This document shows positions 5,888-12,152 of a stretch of 12,152 nucleotides of DNA, piece by piece (positions within the stretch are counted from its first letter, which is position 1; each line of letters begins with the position of its first letter). The stretch is from contig JAFNGM010000090.1 of assembly GCA_017885225.1 (NCBI GenBank), positions 21,724 to 33,875 on the forward strand, read 5' to 3'. This stretch comes from Syntrophaceae bacterium. GTDB lineage: Bacteria > Desulfobacterota > Syntrophia > Syntrophales > UBA2185. The notes under the pieces were generated by a model, which had not been told where the DNA came from, searched no databases, and saw only the letters and a program-made list of their open reading frames with translations. The translations under genes were made by a program, and so were the position numbers.

Positions 5888-8800
5888 ATGATTGTAACCA
5901 TGAAGTACGCAACGGAAACGAAACAGGGAGATTTACGGGCGAAGTGCATAGAGGAGCTGGCCCGCAAGAGAGGACTGGATGAGATAGAGGCTCTTGTAAT
6001 CGACAATCGCCTGCTCACGCTCATAAAGATCATCTCCACGGGTTTAGGGGAAGACATGAACCTGAACATCGTGCCGGGTGATCGGTGGAAATACAATACA
6101 GAAACCAACGAAATCATATTCCCCGTCGAACTGCTGTTAACCTCAACCCCTGAAGAAATTATCGGATTTTCCGCGCACGAGGCGGGGCACAGGCAAATAT
6201 CACGCCATAATTTGCGAAAAGCGGTGTTTAAACGCTTCTTCTCCAAAGAATATACGAGACTGCTTTTAAATGCCTTTGAAGACAGCCGGGTAGATAACTG
6301 GCTGATCAGTGTCTACAAGGGGATGAAACACTATCTTGATGTAACCTATGATGATTTACTCCCAGAGAATATCAGCATATCGACATATGTAGATCATCTG
6401 CAAGGCGAAATAGCCGAAAGAGCAAATATTTCCTGTCACCCCTTTCTCCTGTATCCCAATTTAGAGTATCTGCTGGGCATGCGCTATTACTGGAGGTATG
6501 GCCGCCTGCCTTCCGGGATAATGAATCCTGAAGTCAGGGAGGCCCTGGAGAGAACCTATGGGGAATTTGACGCTATTTTCAATCATTATCCTCCCGGGCG
6601 AGTTTCGGAACTGGAAAGGATGGAGTACGCTGAAGAAGCGGCCCTCATGATCAGGGACAAAATTCTTCCCGAGTATGAATATTTAGTCAGGATAACAATC
6701 GAAAAATTAGTCAGTGAGATCAAGAATAACACCATCCAGATAAAACAGAAAAAATGTGCCCAGGAGGATTTGAGCCCCGGCGAGCTGGAGGAAGAAGCCA
6801 GAAAACTGCTGGAGATGGACGCAAAGGAACTGGCGAACAAATTCTCTCAGAAAACGGAAAAACAGGTTACACGAAAAGCTGATACATACAGAAAAGGCGC
6901 CTCTGAAGAAAAAGAGGTTCTTATAGAGGGGGGAGAATCTCAGGAGGAAAAAGCAACAGAGCCGCTGTCTGCGGAAACGCTCCGGGATCTCATCAAAAAG
7001 CAGAGAATCATTAACCGGGAGCAGGACGCAAAGATAAGCGAGTATGAAAGGGTCTATAAGCTCATATCGAATTTGATTCATGCATTAAGCGGGGTCCTGG
7101 AAAATCACTTTTCGAAAAATAAAAGGCCCTCATTTCAAGGCTATTTTCCCTCCGGTCAGAAGCCGGATTTGCGGAGGGCAATGGAGCTTTCCAGAAAATT
7201 GAGCGAGGGTATTCCTGTTCAGGAAAAAGACTTGCGGGTGTTCCTGAAAAGAAGGCTCCCTACCCAGAGAGACCACAAGATAGTCCTCGCCTTGGATGAA
7301 TCCGCTTCTATGGAAGAGCCCAAGCGCACCTCGGCCCTGGCGGGGCTTCTCGTTTTTATGGAGGCCCTGGATCATATCGGCATTGATTATGCGGTAATCG
7401 GATTTTCGGATAGCCCGGTCATGCATAAAGACTTTGGGAGAAAACTGGGGCCTTCCGACAGGCGATTGTTATTTGAAGAAGTGTCCATGTACATACCCGG
7501 AGGATCAACCGCTGACGCGGACACCCTCCAGTTGGCGACGAATATATTGAAAGATCAGCCGGAAGATTCATCACGATGGATCATTATGGTGACTGATGGA
7601 GAAGGAAACGTGAATACGACAGGAAAGACATTTGTTGAGCTTCAGAAAGAAGCATTGGATCAGAAGATAGAGGTACTGGGAGTCGGATTAGGGGAAGAGG
7701 TAACCGAGGTTATTAAGCGGTATAAGAACGGTATACAAATCGATGATGTGGAAGAACTGCCCTCCGTGCTCTCCCGCATATTGGAGGAAAAACTCGTTAC
7801 GCAGGATGTATTCTGGGCGAATTTTTTGAGATCGCAGAATGGGGGGAACAATGCCGCAGTGGTGACAACGCCGTCTCTCCCCCAGGATGTGTCTGAACTT
7901 CTGGCAAGCATCTACCTCAATCAAAAGCAGAATATCCCGAGTTTCAATGTGAGACACTTGAAGAGGGCCTCTGAGCTGTTGGGATATTTACTAAGCAGAG
8001 GCTATCCGGTGAAGGAAGGGTTCGGGAGGAGTCTGAAATATGCCTTTATGGACACCCAGGAGCAGCCGCAACGGGTGAGGGGTCTTCTCCTGGAAGACCT
8101 TGCGGATATCCAGAGGGTGTTGCCTGACTTTACCCCTCAGGATGTACCGCAAGACCTGTGTCTCCCCTCCGCTCGCGCCGAGGTTCCCGTGTCCTCAATC
8201 CCCCACGACCTGGAGGCGCTGGTGGATATTATCATGAAGAACAACACCAATCCGGAGATTGAGAAAGCCCTCTCATTATTGAAGGAACTTATCAGCTCCT
8301 CTGATATCGCATTTGTCTGTATTCCCGGATTGGAAGCATGTTTCCGGATCATTCAGCATGATCTTATAAAGGAAATAACCGTGGAGGAACTGGAGAAAAA
8401 ACTGGAGGATAAGAGCTGGGCTGTCCGCCAGCCTGCAGCAATGGCACTGGGCCGTGTTTACCTCTTGCAGATCAAACAGGGGAAAGAAGCAGAAATGGGC
8501 GCTTTGGAAAAAGCGTTGAATGATGAAGACCCGACGGTATGCCGGGCTGCCGCACAGTCCTTGGGTCGGATTTGGTATTATCACTATCGCAAGGGAAAAA
8601 TAACCCTGGCGGAATTGGAACACAGACTGGAAAATGAACACTGGGCCTTCCGTCACGCCGCGGTTCGAGCCTTGGGTAATATATATCCTACCCTGGTGCA
8701 ACAGGGCAATGATGTAGACATCAGCAAACTGGAGGACGGTTTATGGAATAAAAACTGGTTTGTCCGCCAGGCGGAATCCGAAGCCCTTGGTCAGATATAT

Positions 8801-11305
8801 CCTGCACTCATCAAACAGGGTATGGAAGTGGACTTAGGTAAATTGGAGGATAAATTAAAGGATAATATCGTCGTACGTCAGTCCGCAGCACTGGCTCTGG
8901 GTCAAACCTATCCCCCCCTCATCAAACGGGGAAAAGAGGTGAGCTTACGGGTATTGGAAGAACGGCTGGATGACAATGATTGGTCTGTCCGTCAGGCTGC
9001 GTCACAGGCCCTGGGCCGGGTCTGGTATCACAGCTATTACCAGGGGAAAATGGACCTCAAGGAGATAGAAGAAAAACTGGAAGACATCAGCTGGTCTGTC
9101 CGCCAGGCCGCATGCCAGGCTTTGGGTCAGATTTACCCTGCCATGATCAGAGAAGGAAAAAGTGTGAACTTAAAGAAACTGGAAGAGAGACTATGGGATG
9201 CCGATGTAGACAGGTCTGTCTGCCAGGCCGCGGCCCAGGCCCTGGGCCGGATATGGCCCCACAGTTACGCCAGGAAGAAAATAACCGTCAAGGCATTGGA
9301 AGAACGGTTGAAAAATGAAAACTGGTTTCTCCATCAGGCAGCAGCCCTGGCGTTAGTGCAGATACACCATACCCTTGTCCAAAAGGGACATGAGGCGGAC
9401 TTAAGCAGACTGGAAAGGAGATTGAAGGACAAGATATGGTCTGTCCGTCAGGCCGCGGCCCGGGCTTCGATTAAGAGTTTTTCCGATTTTATTTCGCGCA
9501 ATGAAATAGAATTCAGAAAAGTTTTAGCCTCTTTCAACGAGATGCTCGGCGAACCGATGAAAAGCACTCTCTCCGGTACCCATTCCACCCAGGTTCAGGT
9601 TGGTGAAAAGACTTTAACCGTGGGCAATCTCATTTTTGACAGGCTCGCACACAGCGACGATATCCCCGACTGCGTGATGACAGCTTCCGGCTATCATATT
9701 ATCGAGACGTTATGTATCGGCTCCGTGTTGAAACACTCTATCCTACTCCTGGGTCCCACATCAACGGGGAAGAGCTTCCTGATAAAATGGCTGGCGAAGG
9801 TTTTGGGCTATGAGCACCTCTCGTATTCCATCAACCCGTATACGTCCAAGTTTGAGATAATCGGAGGCGTCAAGCCCGACAACAAAGGGAAATTCGTCTG
9901 GCAGGACGGCATCCTTTTGAATGCGGCACGGGAAGGTCTATGGCTGGCTCTCGAAGAAATCAATCTGGCGTCCTCAGAAGTAGTTGAGATATTAAATGAT
10001 TATCTGATTACGGGGAAAATTTCCTATTCGGCAAATGGGGAGCAGAAGGAGATGTATCCTCATCCGGACTTCCGGCTCTTTGCGACGGGAAATCCGGAAA
10101 GCTACAGTCAGAGACAAAAACTCTCGCAGGTCTTTTTATCACGGTTTAAAATCCTTTATCAAAAAGAGCTGTCCGAGGAGGAACTGTCCCAGATATTAAG
10201 CTCATTATTCGACATTACGTCCTCGTTGGCGCTCCCCATCGCCCGCTTCCACACGACCTTGCAGAATCAGGCCGACAGTCGCATTATCGGCAAGGCGGAA
10301 AAAGACCCGTACACCTTCACGCTCAGGGATATCATACGGCTGGGAAAGAGATTGGAACCGATCCTTGCGAAAGGAGCGATGGACGCGGAATACCTGAAAA
10401 AGTTCTTCCTCGAATTTTTTAGTGTTTACATCGGCAGGCTGCGGGATGAATCGGAAAGGGAAGCGGTAGTCAGCTTACTGGATATCCACTTTGGTTTCAG
10501 AGAGAAGGGAATGAACCTGGAAACAATTTTCATATCTTCTTCTGAAGACCTGACAGCCTTACTGGAGACTGTACCGTCTACACAAGGGCGTGAATTTATC
10601 CCCCGGGAAGATGCGGACATTATCCCCACGCCGACGCAGAGGACGACCCTCTATCTGATCCTGAAGGCCCTCATACAGAATGAGCCGGTTCTGGTGGTGG
10701 GCAATCCCGCATCCGGAAAGACCACCCTTATCAGATACTTAGCCAGGAGGAAGGAAACCAACCTCTATTATGTCAACCTCTCTTCCGATACGGGACTGGA
10801 AGAACTTCTGGGCGGTTATACGCAGGACAAGAGCGGCAAGTGGCATTACCGGAAAGGGCTTCTGTTTTCGGCAATAGAGGAAGGGAGCTGGCTTTTAATA
10901 GATGAGGCGAATCTTTCCCCCCTGTCCGAATATTTGAACAGCCTCCTCGATTTCGGCTATGTTATTGACGGAGAGGAGAATATCTGTTACGCCCATCCGA
11001 ATTTCAGGATATTTCTGGCAATAAATCCGCCTTCCGTCCATCAGTCAAGGAATCTGCTTTCCCCCGCCCTGCGGTCACGGTTCACCGAGGTCTGGGTTGA
11101 AGAATTAACGAACCTTGGAGAGCTGGCCGGTTTAATTGATACGTGGGGCGCCACTCATGGAACGGCGTCAGGAGTACAGGATCACAGGAAGGGTAAAAAG
11201 CGCAAGGGCCGCGAGAAAATAATACAAGGGGATGTAAAGAAAGGAAAAAAGCTCGAACAAACGCCTTCTTCATCCTTCAAACGATTTACCCACTTTTCAG
11301 CATGA
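5888..11305 (+). CDS. Giant fused metallopeptidase-like / VWA / HEAT-repeat / double MoxR-midasin-type AAA+ protein (1805 aa)
   Basis: A cytoplasmic protein of about 205 kDa with no signal peptide. Residues ~1-290 resemble the CobT N-terminus and carry a zinc-peptidase motif HEAGH (His97, Glu98, His101) with NAFEDSR 30 residues on (Glu131 a possible third ligand). Residues ~290-400 are a charged, probably coiled-coil linker. A VWA domain (~460-650) has a complete MIDAS: Asp470, Ser472, Ser474, Thr541, Asp570. HEAT-type repeats fill ~832-1197. AAA+ module 1 has Walker A GPTSTGKS (1289-1296), Walker B LWLALEEIN (1351-1359), sensor 1 ATGNP (1399-1403), arginine finger Arg1419 and a sensor-2-like TLRDIIRL (Arg1480). 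Module 2 has GNPASGKT (1605-1612), LLIDEAN (1669-1675), AINP (1711-1714) and LRSRF (1728-1732), but its lid is replaced by a Lys/Arg-rich tail. Probably an ATP-driven remodelling or chelatase-like machine; the target is unknown. The first ATG (5888) has GGCGGG about 9 bases upstream; the ATG at 5900 is an alternative start. Confidence 0.85.
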   Translation: MIVTMKYATETKQGDLRAKCIEELARKRGLDEIEALVIDNRLLTLIKIISTGLGEDMNLNIVPGDRWKYNTETNEIIFPVELLLTSTPEEIIGFSAHEAGHRQISRHNLRKAVFKRFFSKEYTRLLLNAFEDSRVDNWLISVYKGMKHYLDVTYDDLLPENISISTYVDHLQGEIAERANISCHPFLLYPNLEYLLGMRYYWRYGRLPSGIMNPEVREALERTYGEFDAIFNHYPPGRVSELERMEYAEEAALMIRDKILPEYEYLVRITIEKLVSEIKNNTIQIKQKKCAQEDLSPGELEEEARKLLEMDAKELANKFSQKTEKQVTRKADTYRKGASEEKEVLIEGGESQEEKATEPLSAETLRDLIKKQRIINREQDAKISEYERVYKLISNLIHALSGVLENHFSKNKRPSFQGYFPSGQKPDLRRAMELSRKLSEGIPVQEKDLRVFLKRRLPTQRDHKIVLALDESASMEEPKRTSALAGLLVFMEALDHIGIDYAVIGFSDSPVMHKDFGRKLGPSDRRLLFEEVSMYIPGGSTADADTLQLATNILKDQPEDSSRWIIMVTDGEGNVNTTGKTFVELQKEALDQKIEVLGVGLGEEVTEVIKRYKNGIQIDDVEELPSVLSRILEEKLVTQDVFWANFLRSQNGGNNAAVVTTPSLPQDVSELLASIYLNQKQNIPSFNVRHLKRASELLGYLLSRGYPVKEGFGRSLKYAFMDTQEQPQRVRGLLLEDLADIQRVLPDFTPQDVPQDLCLPSARAEVPVSSIPHDLEALVDIIMKNNTNPEIEKALSLLKELISSSDIAFVCIPGLEACFRIIQHDLIKEITVEELEKKLEDKSWAVRQPAAMALGRVYLLQIKQGKEAEMGALEKALNDEDPTVCRAAAQSLGRIWYYHYRKGKITLAELEHRLENEHWAFRHAAVRALGNIYPTLVQQGNDVDISKLEDGLWNKNWFVRQAESEALGQIYPALIKQGMEVDLGKLEDKLKDNIVVRQSAALALGQTYPPLIKRGKEVSLRVLEERLDDNDWSVRQAASQALGRVWYHSYYQGKMDLKEIEEKLEDISWSVRQAACQALGQIYPAMIREGKSVNLKKLEERLWDADVDRSVCQAAAQALGRIWPHSYARKKITVKALEERLKNENWFLHQAAALALVQIHHTLVQKGHEADLSRLERRLKDKIWSVRQAAARASIKSFSDFISRNEIEFRKVLASFNEMLGEPMKSTLSGTHSTQVQVGEKTLTVGNLIFDRLAHSDDIPDCVMTASGYHIIETLCIGSVLKHSILLLGPTSTGKSFLIKWLAKVLGYEHLSYSINPYTSKFEIIGGVKPDNKGKFVWQDGILLNAAREGLWLALEEINLASSEVVEILNDYLITGKISYSANGEQKEMYPHPDFRLFATGNPESYSQRQKLSQVFLSRFKILYQKELSEEELSQILSSLFDITSSLALPIARFHTTLQNQADSRIIGKAEKDPYTFTLRDIIRLGKRLEPILAKGAMDAEYLKKFFLEFFSVYIGRLRDESEREAVVSLLDIHFGFREKGMNLETIFISSSEDLTALLETVPSTQGREFIPREDADIIPTPTQRTTLYLILKALIQNEPVLVVGNPASGKTTLIRYLARRKETNLYYVNLSSDTGLEELLGGYTQDKSGKWHYRKGLLFSAIEEGSWLLIDEANLSPLSEYLNSLLDFGYVIDGEENICYAHPNFRIFLAINPPSVHQSRNLLSPALRSRFTEVWVEELTNLGELAGLIDTWGATHGTASGVQDHRKGKKRKGREKIIQGDVKKGKKLEQTPSSSFKRFTHFSA
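8381..9480 (+). repeat. Ten-unit HEAT-type repeat array inside the giant gene
   Basis: Ten tandem units of 36-39 residues, about 111-117 bp each, follow the pattern LEe+L.d..WsVRQAAaqALGqIyp.liqqGkevdl, where + is a basic residue. Two end types occur: IYPALIKQG-like (units 1, 3, 4, 5, 7, 9) and W.HSY..GK-like (units 2, 6, 8); unit 10 is cut short. DNA similarity is high in places: a TGGTCTGTCCG(T/C)CAGG core recurs at 8981, 9092 and 9437, so some duplications look recent. The array would form an alpha-solenoid, usually a protein-binding surface. Confidence 0.85.
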
Positions 11306-11319
11306 CAGAGAACCGACCA

Positions 11320-11355
11320 CGCTACGTAACGGTAGCGACAGGCGTCCCGCCTGTC
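11320..11355. repeat. Double-hairpin dispersed palindromic repeat
   Basis: CGCTAC (11320-11325) pairs with GTAGCG (11332-11337), and GACAGGCG (11337-11344) pairs with CGCCTGTC (11348-11355) around TCC. The two perfect stems share one base. The sequence around AGGCGTCCCGCCTGT resembles a dispersed intergenic repeat I recall from deltaproteobacterial genomes; copy number cannot be tested in this window. There is no T tract, so it is not a standard terminator. Confidence 0.6.
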
Positions 11356-11390
11356 CGAGAAACTCTTTGGACTTCCCACCCCATAAATTA

Positions 11391-11426
11391 TTCCCCCTTT
11401 GAAAAAGGGGGATGCAGGGGGATTTT
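11391..11426. repeat. CCCCCTTT/AAAGGGGG dispersed repeat element
   Basis: CCCCCTTT (11393-11400) and AAAGGGGG (11404-11411) form a perfect 8-bp stem around GAA. A second GGGGG (11417-11421) can compete for the C run, and TTTT follows. The TTCCCCCTTTGAAAAAGGGGGAT form is one I recall as a widespread intergenic repeat in several bacterial phyla. It ends 22 bases before the DUF364 gene, and its TTTT could give weak termination for the giant gene. Confidence 0.65.
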
Positions 11427-11448
11427 ATAAGCAATTGGTATCAGAAGA

Positions 11449-12152
11449 ATGCTCCCGACAAGCGATATTGCCCACCGTCTTTATGATGTTGTTTCCCGGA
11501 AAAGTGAAACCCATGCAGTGGAGGAAGTTCGGTTCGGACCGAGCTATGTGGGAGTGCGTCTGGATAATCACTGTATGGGTTTGGCAGCCCTGTTGCTCCA
11601 CGAACTGCCGTCCGGCTGTTCGGTATTTCCGGGGGCGGGAACGTTAACTGGAACCGGAGCGTCCATTATTTTGAAAAACGTTACAGAAGGACGGAATCCC
11701 CTTGAGAAGGCCCTTGGCCTCGCCACCGCAAATGCCCTTCTTCAGCCGTTCACCTTTGATGATGAAAGAGATTCCCTCTCGATCATGAATCTGACACCCG
11801 ATGACCATGTGGCCATGGTTGGTCTCTTTTCGCCCATGGTTCCAAAGATCGCAGCGACGGGGGCGAAACTTTCCGTCATTGAACGGGATCCCTCACGCAC
11901 GGCTATTCTTGATAAGAAGGACAGCGACAGGATATTACAGGAATGTACGCTCGCCATCATTACGGCAACAACTATTCTCAACGATACCCTTGAAGAAACC
12001 TTGAATTCTCTCGGGAATCCCCGGCATGTTGCCATTCTTGGCCCCTCGACGCCCCTTTGTCAGGAAATCTTTCAGAATACACCCGTCACCCACCTTGGAG
12101 GCACTATCGTTCGTGATACGGACAGAGTTATGCAGACCATCTCCGAAGGCGG
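11449..12152 (+). CDS. DUF4213/DUF364 putative heavy-metal chelation protein (partial, 3' end outside window)
   Basis: The 234 visible codons encode a cytoplasmic protein with a DUF4213 N-terminal domain (FGPSYVGVRLDN near residue 29, then GLAALLLHEL) and a DUF364 Rossmann-like domain: DDHVAMVGLFSPMVPKI at ~118, LAIITATTILNDTLEETL at ~168 and AILGPSTPL at ~195. Proteins of this pair are annotated as putative heavy-metal chelation proteins from structural similarity; their reaction is not established. An in-frame TAA at 11428-11430 limits the start, and ATG at 11449 is the first start codon. Its ribosome binding site is poor (only AGAAGA immediately before it), and a dispersed repeat ends 22 bases upstream. 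Only the last few residues of the domain appear to be missing. Confidence 0.85.
   Translation, partial: MLPTSDIAHRLYDVVSRKSETHAVEEVRFGPSYVGVRLDNHCMGLAALLLHELPSGCSVFPGAGTLTGTGASIILKNVTEGRNPLEKALGLATANALLQPFTFDDERDSLSIMNLTPDDHVAMVGLFSPMVPKIAATGAKLSVIERDPSRTAILDKKDSDRILQECTLAIITATTILNDTLEETLNSLGNPRHVAILGPSTPLCQEIFQNTPVTHLGGTIVRDTDRVMQTISEG

Noticed and set aside
5474..6246. Minus-strand frames at 5474-5785 and 5782-6246
   Set aside because: They are antisense to the KOW-like gene and the start of the giant gene, are Ser-rich, and have no recognisable domain.
8276..9318. Frames inside the HEAT array (8276-8701 minus, 8980-9318 plus)
   Set aside because: Their repetitive look comes from the periodic HEAT coding sequence in another frame.
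11140..11305. Frameshift at the end of the giant gene
   Set aside because: Reading the other two plus frames from the GTAS region meets stops quickly and does not restore AAA+ lid helices, so a simple frameshift is not supported.
11742..12035. Minus-strand frame of 97 codons
   Set aside because: It is antisense to the DUF364 coding region, which has clear family motifs.

Overview
The window looks like chromosomal DNA of an anaerobic bacterium, most likely a Desulfobacterota (deltaproteobacterial) lineage close to the Syntrophales. The clues are a DmdC-type acyl-CoA dehydrogenase, a CBS/DRTGG-containing family II pyrophosphatase, a cobalamin-domain radical SAM enzyme, a DUF4213/DUF364 protein, and dispersed palindromic repeats of the kind I recall from such genomes. 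Lineage is an inference from gene content; no rRNA or marker gene is present. There are no tRNA genes, CRISPR arrays or intact mobile elements.

Layout. Positions 1-1070 (minus) hold the first ~356 codons of an acyl-CoA dehydrogenase whose end lies outside the window. A 324-bp intergenic stretch (1071-1394) carries a minus-strand intrinsic terminator inside the dehydrogenase leader. A cytoplasmic cyclophilin (1395-1880, plus) converges on a CBS-domain pyrophosphatase (1902-3557, minus), which is divergent from a minimal zincin-type metallopeptidase (3735-4121, plus). That gene converges on a B12-binding radical SAM protein (4146-5420, minus), which is divergent from a 72-residue KOW-like protein (5545-5763, plus). 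Genes up to here alternate strand almost one by one and look like independent housekeeping units.

The centrepiece is the plus-strand gene at 5888-11305, encoding one 1805-residue protein. In order it carries a CobT-like N-terminal domain with an HExxH zinc-peptidase motif, a charged linker, a von Willebrand A domain with complete MIDAS, a ten-unit HEAT-type repeat array, and two MoxR/midasin-type AAA+ ATPase modules. A good sigma-70-like promoter (TTGACA, 17 bp, TATGCT) stands just upstream. The polypeptide joins parts that bacteria usually encode as separate MoxR-type ATPase and VWA proteins and that eukaryotes join, in a different order, in midasin. The second AAA+ module appears to lack most of its C-terminal lid; the gene ends in a Lys/Arg-rich tail directly before two dispersed palindromic repeats (11320-11426), so it may be C-terminally truncated.

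Downstream on the plus strand a DUF4213/DUF364 putative heavy-metal chelation protein begins at 11449 and runs off the window. AAA+/VWA pairs include metal chelatases (CobS/CobT), so a link between the giant protein and this neighbour is possible but unproven.
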